A stretch of 64,000 nt of DNA from Atherinomorus stipes (GCA_023101725.1 JALJCO010003008.1:62001-126000); one strand, 5' to 3'. Shown: positions 31,380 through 44,450, counted from the stretch's first letter. Translations and numbers: made by a program. Notes: generated by a model not told the origin, from the sequence alone.

Positions 31380-31830
31380 GAAACTGGGAGGCCATTAGGC
31401 CCCACCACCCCCCACCCCCCTATTTAGCTAATTAAATTAGCTAATTAAAACTAGCTAAAATTTATTGCAATAACATCCTTAGTTTTAATCTTTGTAAATT
31501 TATTTAATACATAAGCCTTTTCTATTTAATCTATTTACTTTGTTCTACTAGTTTTATTCCAAGTGACTTTCTGATGATTTTGAATGTCACACCAGACAAA
31601 TGCATATAGCAATTTACCCCCCCCCCCCCCCCAAAAAAAAAAGAGAAACAACTAAAACTGATAAAAATAAACTAAAACTAAGCACTTTCCCAAAAAAACA
31701 AACCTATATATAAAAATTAGCAAACCTGCTCAAAAGACTAACTAAAACCAACTGAATTGAAAAAACAAAAAGTCAAAACTAAATAAAAACTGAAACTAAT
31801 GAAATCCAAAACTATTATAATCTTGCTTGT
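31380..31830. repeat. A-rich dispersed repeat of the 'aaactaaaact' type
   Basis: Repeated words 'aactaaaact', 'ataaaaataaactaaaac' and 'aaataaaaactgaaac' in a low-complexity arrangement are common in fish MITEs. A C12 run lies at about 31618-31632. Confidence 0.45.
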
Positions 31831-31831
31831 G

Positions 31832-31867
31832 ACTTGTGCAGAGCTGGACATCAAGCTCTGCACAAGT
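31832..31867. repeat. Perfect 14-bp inverted repeat
   Basis: ACTTGTGCAGAGCT (31832-31845) and its exact complement (31854-31867) are separated by 8 bases, at the centre of a larger dispersed repeat. Confidence 0.85.
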
Positions 31868-32039
31868 CTGCTAATTACCCATTAATTGGAATCAGGTGTT
31901 TTGCAGCAGAGAAACTCCTTATACCTGCAGGATGTCGGCTCTTGAGGACCAAAGTTGCTCGCCCCTCTTGTAAGAGGTGTGTGTTTGCAATCATTTTATG
32001 CCAGAATTTTTTATAAACAACAATTTATAGATTTAAAAA

Positions 32040-34020
32040 AAAATGATAGAAGTTTAAGGACGGGTTTCCAGCCCTCAAGAGCTTCTACCGGTATACTGCA
32101 ACTTTTAGATCAGTGGTGAGGAACCTTGGCCCCATCCTGCAGGTTTTCCATGTGTCCCTGCTCCTACTAGAGATGTAACAATATGAAAATTTAATATCAT
32201 GGTTATTGTGACCAAAATGATCACGGTTATCATTTTTATTGCAGTATTATAGAAATACACCCCAGCATCTTTAAAAATATCCAAAATGGGTCGACATGTC
32301 TACTTTGTCCTTTTTAAAGAGGGAAAAATCTCCAGAGTTCTGTCCATGTGGGCGCCTTTGTTGCTTTCCGCCATGTTTTCATAAGTTAAAAATTGCAAAC
32401 TGCGACTGCTGCTGCTTTTCCAGCCAATGAGCAGCATCACTAGGAATTTTTCAAAGTGTAGTAATCAGTCACGGTTTTAACGATAATTAAATTTGAAATG
32501 GTATTACTAATCGTTGGGAATTTTATCACGGTTAACCATTATACCGGTAATTGTGCATCCCTAGCTCCTACACACCTGATTCAAATCAGTGAGTTGCTGT
32601 GCAGAACTCGATAGGCTGTTAGATCCATTTGATTTGGTGTGCTGAAGTGGGGACACAGTTGTAAAACCTGAAAGGCAGCGGCCCTCACGGAGCAGGGTTC
32701 CATATCCCTGTGAAGAGCAGTGTTTCTCAGCTCTGGTCCTTAGGACCCACTTCCCTGCATGTCTTGGAGGCAACCCCACTTTCACACACCTGAACCAAAT
32801 GAAGGGCTCGTTAAGGGGTTGCAAAGATCTTAATGAGGAAGTTCATTAGTCATGATAGTAGGAAGACATCAAAGATATGCAGAGAAGTGGGTCCTGAGGA
32901 CCAGAGTTGAGAAACACTGGTTTAGAGCGTGCCTTCTCCAACACACCTGAATCAAATGAATGACGTAACCAGGCTTCTGCAGCACTGCGTGACGTGCATG
33001 ATGAGATTTTACCATTTGATTCAGATGTGTTGAAGGTATGCTGTAAAACTGGGTTCCCCAGTTCGGTCCTACAGGGGCCACAATCCTGTGTCCCGCCTCA
33101 GACAGACCTGACTCAAATTGACGAGTCATGGTCCTCCTCATCGTTGGCTGCTGGTGGAAGTGGACATTCCTGGTCCAGAAAGTAAAAACCTCTCCAGCAG
33201 TTGTTCCAACCAATCACTAAACCAGCTGAGTTTAATTAACACAGCTCTTCTGCAGGTACATGAGCTCGTTAGTGAAAACACCTGTTCCAAATGTACAGGC
33301 ACATCCAAAATCATGCCAGGAATTTTACTTTTATGGCACCTGAAATGTCCACCTCTGGCTGTTGGACTCATGTAATTTGAGTCAGGTGTGTTTGAGCAGG
33401 GACACGTTAAAAAACAACGACAGGATTCCGGCCCTCATGGGACCGAATTGGGGAACCCTGCTATTAAAGTTGCAGGACAGTAGCTTTAGATTATGCCTTC
33501 TCTACACGCCTAAGTAAACACACAGGCACACAGACACAGTGTCACAAAGCGCTTAACAGTGATAAAACCTTAGAACATATAAGATTTAACTACTTAAAAA
33601 CCTACTTAAGCATAAGAACATAGAAACAGACAATATGTCAAAACAAAATAATACTATAAGAGATAAGATTTGGTCAGATAGGACTAGAATGCCTGTCTGA
33701 ACAGAAAAGCTTTTTAAACACATCTACTGCATCCAGAGAGTGCAGCTTGGGAGAGAGTTTATTTCACAACTGGGGGTCAGCAGCTGTAAAAAAAATGGTC
33801 TCCCCGAGTTTTAAAGCAGGTTAGTGGGACCATTAACAGGTTCTGACCAGAGGACCTCGGACTCCTACCGGCTTGATGCCCTCATGCATGTCACTCAGTT
33901 CTGCAGAGGCCTGGTTAATGAGCCATTATTTGATTCAGCTGTGTTGGAGAGCGATGCATCTTACAGTTGCAGGATAGAAGCTCTCGAGGACTGGACTTGG
34001 GCACCTCTGGCATGGGAATA
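32040..34020. repeat. Cluster of copies of one dispersed MITE
   Basis: Related segments occur in both orientations near 32090-32160/32570-32720, 32705-32945, 33040-33130, 33360-33480 and 33890-34015. They share words of the type 'tgattcaggtgtgttgga' and 'gttgcaggaca/gata...gaggacc'. This is a well-spread fish element; here it appears in several overlapping, decayed copies. The short open frames are not genes. Confidence 0.5.
32168..32563. mobile_element. hAT MITE with exact 8-bp target duplication
   Basis: It runs from TAGAGATGTAACAATATG to ATTGTGCATCCCTA and is flanked by GCTCCTAC on both sides (32160-32167 and 32564-32571). Removing it restores a continuous copy of the surrounding dispersed repeat ('tccctgctcctacacacctgattcaaat'), which dates it as the younger insertion. 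Confidence 0.8.
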
Positions 34021-35835
34021 GGTAGGTGAAGTCCCGTCATATGCACCTCTGATCAGTTTGTTTTGAGAGTTGAGTAAAAATAATAATCCAGGACAGCTAT
34101 GTTGTTGTTTCTTTTCCATCAAACACTAAGCTAAGAGAGTTTTGGATGAAACACCACTGTAAATAATGACATTCTTTTTTGGGAACAGTCCTACACATTT
34201 TTCTATTCATAATCTCAATCCCCCAAAACCTGGGCTGCAAGGTAAAGCAGGCTGTAATAATTGGTAAATCTCATAAACCAATATTTGTATTCATGATAGA
34301 AAATAGTAAAGAGCAGATTTTAATCTCTTCTTCATGAAGCCTATTTTTGTCTTGCATCCTGTCAGAAACAACATACGCAAAATAGATGCAGTATATCTCC
34401 ACAAACACAAGGGCTGAATGTATAACATTGTTCTCAAAAGAAAGCTGAGATGTGTGAGATTATTATGGAAGTATCAAGATGTGCTTTACTGTGTTAGAGT
34501 AAATTCACCTGGAGCACAACTGAAAATTTTAATGTTCTCTCTTCCTAAACAAGACAAGTTTTTTTGGAAAGCGCAGGAAGAAGTGCTTTACATGAACTAT
34601 TAAAAGCATTACAGGGGTGTGTAGGAAAAAAGACAAGTAAAAGAATAAAAAGCATGATTTAAAGGTAAAAACTTAAAGAACATTAGATCTTAAAAGCAGC
34701 AGTGCAGATTTGAACTTGTGAATAAAACAGAAATGTGGTTTCTAAAAGAAAACCATATTTCTTTAAGGAAAGGTCAGAGGACAGCAGTCCAGTTTATCTT
34801 GGAATTAGTGAGGGAATGTCTGATGAGCAACTTTACACAAGTAGAACCTAAAACAATTCCCCCTCACAGTTTAATAATGTGTCATGCAAGTATATCTCCC
34901 AGGAAGCCACCTCAGCTGATTTTGATGATGGACACCTCCACCAGTCACCACAGTCAAGGGAATCGAGGGATAGCCTCCAAATTCAGCTTTGAAACACCAG
35001 GAGGATCCAGAAAGAAGTGAACCACGAGAAAGCAACTCAGAGTGAAATCTCCCTGTTAAACCCTTCTTATCTTCATGGAAACTTTCAAGACCGTCAAAGC
35101 TCAGTTCAAGCAAAGACATAGAAGAACACGTGGACAGTGTCTTCAATGTGGAATAAACTATTTCACCACCAAACAACAAAGTAAAACATGATTTACAATT
35201 TGTATTCATTTTAAAGCTACTTTTAGCTACTCTTTAGCTGCTAGCTTACAGGGTTTCTGTTGCACAGTGGTGAGGCATTGTAGTCAGCAGTCTACTTTCA
35301 TGACGCCGTGTGTGATTTGCTTGAGGAGAAAAAATGAGCGGAAGCTCTAAAGTGGACAGCATTGTTCTCACGTTTATGCTACATTCCCATGTAATTATTG
35401 GGGTCTGAGTTGTGTTTTGTTTGGATGACTTTCGGGTCTCTTAGTTGAGTTTGCATGATTTTGGTGCTGCATGTCAGGATTGGTGCTTCCTAGGATGAGC
35501 AGAGATCTTCTGTTTTGTGAGAGGTTGTGTAAGACATTTTACTCTGTCATGAAAAAATATGAACAGGTGCACATCTAAAATGTTTGGATGGGGGTAAGAA
35601 AAAAAAATAGTGAAAAAGAAAACAGCTAAAAAGAAAAAAAGAACCAGCTAGAAGAACAGGTTACAAGTTGTCAGGTTAATTAGCAGCAAGTCAGTAACAT
35701 GACTGGATATAAAATGAGTCTCTTAGAAGGAAAGACTGACAGAAGTTCAGCAATCTGCAAAACCTGCTACTAAAAACACTGCAAAAATGCTCCTTATGGT
35801 AAAATTGTTTCACCGTTTTGATAATTTTATGATCT
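34021..35835. other. Unassigned intergenic sequence
   Basis: Short open frames only, none with a domain I recognise. No clear repeat termini. Confidence 0.4.
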
Positions 35836-35843
35836 ATAATAAA

Positions 35844-36433
35844 TAGGGGTGCACTGATTGATCGGCCAGCTGATCGATCGGCTCCAATTTCCTTAATTTT
35901 GGGGGATCGGGGATCGGCCGATCCATAAATGTAAAACCGATCTTATCTACCGATCATATTTACTTCCGCTAAAGTCACTTTTGGTGGTTTAAGTTTTGTT
36001 AGTTTGTCTTGTAGCTTATTTTATTTATTACTTAAACCCTTATTATATGCATTGCAAAATAAGCAAATATTGTTGTGAACTTTATTTTTAGTAAGAGGCT
36101 CAAAGCCAGTTTGAAATGCAACCAGCTGAGCTTGTTTTGTGTTTAATACTGTGAAAAATGAGACTGAAGGAATGGAAATTATATTTTTGTAGTTTGGACA
36201 GCAATGCTTGCAACTTTTCATTTATATTTAAGAACAGTAGCTTGTGCAGTTAAAACTAGTTTGCATTGTACTACAGGTATTGTTTGTTAACAAAACAAAA
36301 TTGGTACATTGAAGATGTTTGTTGTCAATTATCAAGAAAAATTGGTATTGGCAAAAATCGGTATCGGTGGGTCAGATTTCATAAAGATCGGCGATCGGTG
36401 ATCGGCCAGAAAACTGCAATCGGTGCACCCCTA
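35844..36433. mobile_element. 590-bp hAT MITE with exact 8-bp target duplication
   Basis: The terminal inverted repeat TAGGGGTGCACTGATTG at the left pairs with CAATCGGTGCACCCCTA at the right, with one mismatch. Both sides are flanked by ATAATAAA (35836-35843 and 36434-36441). The subterminal regions are rich in CGATCGGCC words, typical of hAT transposase binding regions. There is no transposase frame. Confidence 0.88.
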
Positions 36434-36799
36434 ATAATAAATAGTTTCTCAAAAAGGTCAGAGAATCTGACTGATGTACAGGAATAGCCAAGGATCAGTT
36501 CTGGATGCACAGGGCAGCACAAAACAGGCGTGTTTCTGTCATTGAATTAGGTTTACAATGAATTAACCTTAATTCATGTGTCAGCTGATCACTGTCACTG
36601 CTTACATACTTGTGCTTGTGTCATTTCAAAGGTATGCAATGCTGATGTGAAGAGATTTAGTTCAAGGGGTGCAGTAGTTATTTTAAACCACCAAATGGCG
36701 CCATAACACAGACATAAATCTCGTGGTGCTTCATGATGATTAAGATGTAGCATTATGATGGTATGTGTTAAGGTTTGGTTTTTAAATCATTAAGCAGAA

Positions 36800-39476
36800 G
36801 AAATATGACCCTCTGATCAGTGTGATTAGACTGGGAGTAGACTGGTGTATTGCAATAAAGGTTTCTTGTAATAATGTTTTCATAATTTTAAATGTTTATA
36901 CACCTTATGAATGTCCTAGTAAAGAGGATGAATATCTTCACAAGCTTGCTTTCATTGGCTCCTTTATTGAGGAGCATGAATGTACCTGCATATATGTAAT
37001 GGGTGATCTAAATGCAGATATCTCTGATAAGAGGTCATTGTTTGGTCGTTACCTGGTTGAATTCTGTCATGAAAATAAGCTCTTGTTGACAAGTGAGATT
37101 TGTTTGCCAACAGATAGTTATACTTATGTCAGTGAGGCTTGGAGTACAACTTCTTGGCTGGATCATTGTATATGCACTTCAGATGCCCATGAATGTGTAG
37201 ATAAAGTTGAGATTTTGTATGGGTTTGCTACAACAGACCACATGCCTGTCTCCTTTATGCTCAATATAGAAAATCTACCCACAGTGTCTTCAGATGAAAA
37301 TCAGGGTAATCGTGGGGGGAACATTGAGTGGGCTAAACTTCCAGAGAGTGTACGGTTGCATTATCATGACTTGACTGAGAAGACTATAGGTAGCATTGAA
37401 ATTCCATATGAGACTATATTGTGTGATAATTTTAACTGTGATACGCTAAATCACAAAGAAGAACTGTGTGTGCTGTATGAAAGAATTATGCAGGGTCTGA
37501 ATGAGGCCAGTAATCCACTCATACAGAGAAAAGCAAAGAAGTGTCGCTTCAGACCAGGCTGGAATGAGTATGTGGAGGAACTTCACCAACAAGCTGGAGA
37601 AGCTTTTAATGATTGGGTTATTGCTGGTAAGGCAAGGCATGGACCTGAGTGTGAATTTAAGAAAAAAGGCTGTTGCCAGGTTCAAGTATGCTGTCCGTTA
37701 CATTAAGAGGAATGAAGTGACTCTACGAGCAAATGCATTGGCTAGGAAGTTGCAACAAAATAATATTAAGGATTTTTGGAAGGAAGTTAAGATTATGAAT
37801 CACAGTAAAGTACCTTTGCCCTCCAGTATGGAGGGGATAAGCGGTAGTGAGAATATCGTGGAATTATGGAGAAGACAGTACATGGAGCTTTTTAACTGTG
37901 CAAAAAATGATGTATTTTCTGTTGGCAGTGTACTTCGTGATAATGTGATCATAAGGCCTGATGATGTTAGTCAGGTGATTGGGAAGTTGGCTTTAAACAA
38001 ATCCTGTGGTCTTGATGGGATCTCTGCAGAGCATTTGAGATTTTCAAGTCACAGAGTCCCTGTTTTACTAGCTCTGTGCTTTACAGCAATGCTGAGACAT
38101 GGTATACTTCCTGACTCCATGCTTTCAGTTCTGCTGGTGCCAGTAGTTAAGGAAAAAACAGGTAGGTTGTCTAGTATGGACAACTATAGGCCCATTGCTT
38201 TGGCTAGTGTAATATCAAAAGTGTTTGAGAGAATTTTATTGGACCGGCTGGATACATACATGGTCTCTACAGATAATCAGTTCGGTTTTAAAAGTAAACA
38301 TGGTACGGACATGTGTATTTATGCTCTGAAAGAGGCTGTCAGTGGCTATAGAGAACGTAATTCCACCATGTTTGTGTTTCTTGGATGCTTCTAAAGCCTT
38401 TGATCGCATCAATCATGTCAAATTGTTCAGAAAACTACAAGAGCGAGGGGTTCCTTCTTATTAATATGGATTTTACATTATTGGTACACACATCAAACAA
38501 TGCATGTAAGATGGGGGGGTGTCATATCTGAGCCTTTCCCGGTGTCAAACGGGGTTAGGCAAGGAGGGATTCTTTCACCTATGCTTTTTAATTTGTACAT
38601 GGACGAGCTTTCTGAAAGGCTCAATGGGTGTAGGACTGGCTGTATGGTGGGAGAAAAGCTGCTAAATCACTTGCTGTATGCTGATGATCTAGTCATCATG
38701 TCTCCTTCCTCTGCTGGCCTGCAAGAACTGCTTAGTCTGCTCAGAATATGGAGCGCAGTTTGATGTTAAATTTAACCCCAGCAAGAGTGTTGTCATGATT
38801 GCCAGAACAAAGGAGGGTCAGAAAAGATCTTTTCCTTCTTTTTTCCTGGCAGATAGACAGATGAAAGTGGTCAGTAAGGTTAAATATCTTGGTCACATTA
38901 TCAGAGACGACCTTTGTGATGACGATGACATCCAAAGACAATATCGTAAACTGTATGCACAAGCAAACATGCTGGCACGTAAATTTTATATGTGTACTGA
39001 AGATGTTAAAACTGCCTTGTTTAAAGCCTACTGTACACCTCTGTATACTGCCCACTTGTGGTGCAGTTACAGTCAGGCCAAACTTCACAAGCTGCGGGTG
39101 GCATATAATGATGCTTTTCGCATTATAATGAAGCTTCCTCGGTGGACTAGTGCCACTCAGAAGTTTGTGTGTAGTGGTATTCCCACTCTGGATGCTGTTC
39201 TTAGAAATTTTATGTATAATTTCATGGTGAGGTTGGACAATTCCGAAAATGAAATTATTGGGGCATTCACAAAGCCTAAAAAAAGCAGCACCAGATATCA
39301 TTCTGGTTTCTGGAGACATTGGCGAGCTTGTTTATATGTATTATAGGTGAGTTTTTAATCTGTTTAGTGTGTCGATGTGTTGTTCATTACTATTTTCATA
39401 TTATTTTTGTTTTATTTTATTTTATTTTTTATATGGACCTGTTCTGTGTCTGAAATAAAGGATGAATTGAATTAAG
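36800..39476 (+). mobile_element. 5'-truncated, frameshifted APE-type LINE
   Basis: The 5' part (36822-37706) encodes the end of an apurinic-type endonuclease, with GDLNAD, SWLDHCIC and TDHMPV motifs. Next comes reverse transcriptase: NKSCGLDGI and YRPIALASVISKVFE (37980-38240), DASKAFDR after a one-base frameshift near 38385, GVRQGGILSPMLFNLYMDEL, and the catalytic YADD at 38677-38688. A C-terminal frame runs to 39346. At least three frameshifts or stops break it, and there is no ORF1. The 3' end (…tctgaaataaaggatgaattgaatta, about 39455-39476) is short and AT-rich. It belongs to the Jockey/CR1/I-like group in a broad sense; I do not assign the clade. Confidence 0.85.
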
Positions 39477-39479
39477 GCT

Positions 39480-40940
39480 CATTTATAGGGACAGAAGCTC
39501 AAACTGATGGGTTGCTGAGGAACAGCAGAACTGAATTAGCCACGGAGATTTTTCCCTATTCTAACAGCTGAAGAGAATTTCGTGCCTCTACTTTAATGTT
39601 AAAAAATAACTGATAATTACTCAAAGTGTAATTTAATCATTAATTCCTCATTGTAGTCATGTGTTGATCCCCTACTCAATTGCTTTCAATTTAGTCTTTT
39701 TAAAAAAATGAGAAATTTTTCACAATCATGTCTTGTGTATCTCCTTTCCCCCCTAATTATATTTTGGTTATGTGACCACCTTGTTTCAATTGTAAACCAT
39801 TAAGATTTCTCTAGTTTTGAAGTAATGTGTCATACAAAACAAAGCAAATAAAAAATGTTAGACCTTACAATAACTAGGACTACTTAAAAATCATCCCGTA
39901 ACCCTTTAACACATCATCGAGGAATGTTGTTATAATTGCAAGAATTTAACTGAATATATCATGTATAAAAATATGTTGTAATAGACAATAGTCTCAAGCA
40001 CATCCCGGAAGAATGAACTGGGTGCTGGATGCAAAATAGAGTACAAACTAGAGGAATAAAGATCCGCACACCAGGGAATGCTCCTCAGCAAGATTCAATG
40101 TGTGACATTTCTGGCTCCTGCTCTTCGTCAGACAAAAGAACATAAAAATAAAAATATGGCAATATTGGCAACATAAAAATATATTAATTAATTAATATAT
40201 TAATATATTATATTATATATTATATTATATAATATAATATATATATTAAAATATATTAATTCAAATTAATTCTTGCAAAGAACTCAAGTCTTTTTAAAAC
40301 CCCTCAATAATGCCTGGTCATCTGAAGAGCTCTGGACCTTTTGCCACTGATAACCATGTTCACCTCGTGACCTGTTTGAATTGACCACATTAACCTTGAG
40401 TAAAAATATGGTTCGATCTTGAACCATTTGTGCATCCAAAACCCTAGAGCTTTTGCAAACCTCCAGAGTATTTTAAAATTGAAAGCCAGAAGACCTTCAT
40501 ATTGTCAGATGAACAAATCATCAGATGAACCCGAGACCTTTAGTGCCTTTTGGAATAGCTCTGAATCTCTGCTTTTTGTCAGCAGTGAGAATTTTTAGTT
40601 CCAGAGATGGAAAAATGAATTCATTTAACAAAAGCTTAAAATGAGACAGAAAAGAACTTCCCATCAGGCAGCGAGGCTTTATTCTAATCTGCTTTGATTA
40701 AAAATGAATATGAAACATGTTGCTCAGCACAACCCTCTGATTGGATCGCAAAATCTTACATTCAGAAATGGGGATGGGTCTGTGAAATAATTTTTGACTG
40801 AAATCAGTCTTCATTTTAATGATCCAATATTGAGCTATAGATTTGTAAGTTAAACTTTTAACATTCTCATGTGGATATACAGTTTGAAGCTTTATCCACA
40901 TAAGTCTGCTGTGGCTACACTGCCCTTGCTTCTCTTTTAT
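39480..40940. other. Unassigned spacer with an AT-rich palindromic stretch
   Basis: No gene is seen. Positions 40175-40262 are almost pure A/T with self-complementary 'aatatattaatata' words. Part of 39990-40140 ('aagatccgcacaccagg...gctcctcagc...cttcgtcagac') resembles a dispersed fish repeat. Confidence 0.4.
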
Positions 40941-40945
40941 ATATA

Positions 40946-42834
40946 CTATATTGCCAAAAGTATTTGCTCACCTGCCTTGACTCACATATGAGCTTGAAGG
41001 AATAGTACACCCACAGGATGATGTAACTTTATTTTCCACTTACCCTCATGGTGAGCAAGACTCTGGAGCACTTTTTTAACATCTCAAATGTAGCCGGCGA
41101 TCAGGACGACTTCTCGTTTTCCCCCAACTTTCATATAATGGAGTTCAATTGTGCCCGAGCCAAAAAGGTTCATAAAAGTCCACAAAAATGTCAATATTCC
41201 TCCATACTGCTTGTCCAATGTAATCCAAGTGAACTGAGTGGGTAGCATCCAGAATTTACTCGAAACTACGCCATTTAGTATATTTTTAGAGCCTAAACAG
41301 TTCTACATCGTTTCTCCTGCGAGCATGACGATGCGCGTTAATGAAACTACGGAAGGCGCGGCAGACGGGATTGCGCATTCTCTTTTTCTTTCTTTCTTTG
41401 TTTTAAATCAATATCCGACCCCTCTTGTGTTTGTCCCTGTTTGCAGCTCTGTCGCTCTTAGCACAATGTAAACAGCGGATTTCTTCTTCTATGCTTGCAT
41501 TATCGGCAGAGTAGGCTCTGAACGCCGAGGCTTCCATAGTTTCGTGAACGTGCATATGCGCACTTCGTGGAAGTAAGATGTACTACTGTTTAGGCTCTAA
41601 AAATATAGTAAATGATCGTTTCAAGTAAATTCTGGATGCTACCCACTCAGGACACTTGGATTATATTGGACGACCAGTATGGAGGAATATTGACAAGTTT
41701 TTGTGGACTTTTATGGACCTTTTTGGCTCGGACACAATCGAACTCCATTATATGAAAGTTGGGGGGAAAACGAGAAGCCTTCCTGATCGCCGGCTGCATT
41801 TGAGATATTAAAGTGCTCCAGAGTCTTGCTCACCATGAGGGTAAGTGGAAAATAAAGTTGCATCATTCTGTGGGTGTACTACTCCTTTAAGTGACATCCC
41901 ATTCCTAATCCATAGGGTTCAATATGATGTTGGTCCACCATTGCGGCTAGAACAGCTTCAACTCTTCTGCGAAGGCTGTCCACAATGTTTAGGGGTGTAT
42001 TTAAGGGAATATTTGACCATTCTTCCAGAAGTGCATTTATGAGGTCACATACTGATGTTGGATGAGAAGGCCTGGATCTTAGTATCCACTCTAATTCATC
42101 TCAAAGGTTTTCTGTCTGGTTGAGATCAGGACTCTGTGCAGGCCAGTCAAGTTCTTCCACACTAGACTCTGCCATCCATGTCTTTATGGACCTGCTTTGT
42201 GCACTGGTGCACAGTCGGTGTAGGGGCCAGCTCCAAACTGTTCCCACAAAGTTGGAAGCATGGAATTGTCTAAAATGTCTTGATATGCTGAAGCATTCAG
42301 AGTTACTTTCACTGGAACTAAGGGGCCAAGCCCAGCTCCTGAAAAACAAGCCCACACCATAATCCCCCCTCAACCAAATCTCCACTTGGCACGATGCAGT
42401 CAGACAAGTACCGTTGCCCTGGCAACTGCCAAACCCAGACTCCTCCATCAGATTGCCAGATGGAGAAGCATGATTCATCACTCCAGAGAACACCCCCACT
42501 GCTCTAGAGTCCAGTGGTGGCGTGCTTTACACTATATCCCACCCTTTGCATTGCATTTGGTGATGTATGGATGGATACAGCTGCTTGACCATAAAAACCC
42601 ATTCCATGAAGCTCTTTGCTCACTGTTCTTGAGCTGATCTGAAGGCCATGTGAAGTTTGGAGGTCTGTAGTGATTGACTGCAGAAATTTGGCCACCTCTT
42701 CTCACTATGCGCTTCAGCATCCCCTGACCCCGCTCCGTCAGTTTACCTGTGGCTATTTTATACACATGGAAGTGATTGGAAAACCTGATTCCGATAATTT
42801 GAATGGGTGAGCAAAACTTGTGGCAAATATAGTG
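40946..42834 (-). mobile_element. Tc1-like transposon, degenerate, split by a fold-back element
   Basis: The ends CTATATTGCCAAAAGTATTTGCTCACC (left) and, inverted, 'gggtgagcaaaacttgtggcaaatatagtg' (right) are Tc1-type termini next to TA. On the minus strand between 42700 and 42100, decayed transposase is visible: SSRTVSKELHGMGFYG, and VEELDWPAQSPDLN near the end of the catalytic domain, broken by frameshifts. The fold-back element 40998-41886 sits within its end. Confidence 0.85.
40998..41886. mobile_element. 889-bp fold-back MITE with 300-bp arms (TTAA type)
   Basis: The arms 40998-41300 and 41586-41886 are near-perfect inverted copies, from AGGAATAGTACACCCACAGG to its complement at the right end. 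A TTAA follows on the right (41887-41890), and TTGA, a probable decayed TTAA, on the left (40994-40997). The central 285 bp are unique. Confidence 0.85.
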
Positions 42835-42975
42835 TACAAGCAAAACTGGCATTGAAGCTCAGACACTTCAAAAATAGGAATTACTGAATCAGATTTTGGC
42901 CTCATCCAAACAGGAAAAATGTGCATAGTAAATGTCACCATCCTATCAAACGTCCAGAATGCTTAGTTTTAAAGT

Positions 42976-43255
42976 TATGTGACAGTTGACAATCCTGTCA
43001 CTATGCCTCTTATTGATCATGCGCCCTGGCTACTTGGCCAAGGGGATATCCATTTGGCTGAATGGTAAGCATGCATGACTCTCACCCGGGAGTCTGGGGA
43101 TTGAATCCTACCCTGGCCCTCATTCGTCCTGCTACAGTTTGGTATGTAAAAGTAGGGATCCATGTACTGTAGCACTAGGGGTGGGTCCATGGGTTCCTGA
43201 TTGGTAGCAGCCTATGTGGAGCATAAGGCCATGCTTGTTGAAAGAGGGAGAGAGA
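42976..43255 (+). mobile_element. tRNA-derived SINE (family 3), copy a
   Basis: It starts 'tgtgacagttgacaatcctg'. The A-box area 'ttggctgaatggtaagcatgc' and the B-box area 'gggagtctggggattgaatcc' are at tRNA-like spacing. It ends 'gaaagagggagagaga' directly before copy b. Confidence 0.7.
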
Positions 43256-43440
43256 TGTGACAGTTAACGGTCCTGCCACTGTGCCTCCGGTTGTTCATGT
43301 GCCCTGGCTTCTTGACCAAGGGGGGCGTTTTGACTGGGAATCACACATGACTCTCACCCAGGAGTCTGAAGATCGAATCCCGCCCCAGCCTTAATACATC
43401 CTTTAATACTTTGTAGACTAGATTTGTCTCAAGAATCCAT
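43256..43440 (+). mobile_element. tRNA-derived SINE (family 3), copy b, in tandem
   Basis: It restarts with 'tgtgacagttaacggtcctgcc' and repeats the body with about 15-20% difference and a damaged A-box area. The B-box word is 'gaagatcgaatcccgcccc'. The 3' part is truncated. Confidence 0.65.
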
Positions 43441-43489
43441 AGTCCCTTCTCCATCATTCAGCTCTGAGACATCTACAGATAGTACCCCA

Positions 43490-43690
43490 AAAATTTGAAT
43501 GACCTGAAAAAGGAAATTTATTTCTGTAATTCAACTTAAAAGGTTTAATTTACATATTGTATCGATAGATGATATGCAAATCAATATATTTCAAGCTTTT
43601 ATTTGTGTGAATGTTGCCGATTAGGACTTGCAGCTTAAGAAAACCTCAAATTCAAAAACTCAAAAAATTAGAGTATTGCATGAAATCAAT
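43490..43690. repeat. Dispersed vertebrate-type repeat fragment
   Basis: The order 'gaatgacctgaaaaaggaaatttatttctgtaattcaa...atgcaaatcaatatatttcaagcttttattt...aaaaattagagtattgcatg' is one I recognise from a widespread fish repeat. The class is not assigned. Confidence 0.4.
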
Positions 43691-43699
43691 TATAAAAGG

Positions 43700-44450
43700 A
43701 TTTTAAAAGCAAAAGATCAGGCCTTCTAAAATAAAATCTTAAATCTGTACTTGAAGGTTGAATATGGAATACGGACAGGACAGCGACATAAAGTGTGTCT
43801 AGGTTGTAGTTGCAACGGCAGAAAAACAACTCCAGCCGCTGGGATGTCAGGCTCGCTGCCGATACACAAGTGACCAACAGTCTGCAGCATGTTTAACAAG
43901 TAACGCAGAGGAGTTTATAACTGACAGCTAATGTTAGCCATGTTAGCAAACAAGCTAGCTTACCGATCCAGGAGGAAAGTCGCCATTTCTGTGTTTTGAC
44001 TCCGTGGAAAACGTTTATGTGGGTCCATTTAGCGAAGTCTCTACCTAAATTTACTCCAGGTTTTGCTCTTCTCAGGTCACTCCTCTTCAGAAACAGATAA
44101 CAATATCTCCGGGGCTCTGAAGCAGCTGCTTCACTCGTCATCTCCACGGTTTTCTCTTGTACAAGCCTGACTTTGACCAAAATATTGTTTCCACACAGAG
44201 ATCGTATTTGGCAACCTGCAATGGCGGCGTGTATTGGCTTATAGACGTAAATAAATGCCATTATGGAATCCGTAAAAATTTATTTTATAATTATTTGTAG
44301 GCTAAATATAATTTTTCTGGGAAATGTACTTTCATTCTGTACACCCCCAAACGACCTGTGGAGGTATTATTTTTCTAAAAATATAGCTTTTGATAAAAAT
44401 GTTCCATTTTCAACCTTTAATACTTTGTTTGGGCCCTTTTGCATGAATGA
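43700..44450. other. Unassigned stretch, possible repeat
   Basis: A 122-codon open frame on the minus strand (44261-43893) has no domain I recognise. The surrounding sequence (for example 'aatggcggcgtgtattggc') looks like a fish MITE rather than a gene. Confidence 0.3.

Noticed and set aside
36822..39346. Separate host genes for the open frames with GDLNAD and YADD motifs
   Set aside because: The motifs, order and frameshifts show they are pieces of one decayed LINE.
42101..42695. Two minus-strand open frames as host genes
   Set aside because: VEELDWPAQSPDLN and TVSKELHGMGF identify a decayed Tc1 transposase.
43893..44261. 122-codon minus-strand open frame as a small gene
   Set aside because: No recognisable domain and a repeat-like neighbourhood. 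Kept only as an unassigned stretch.
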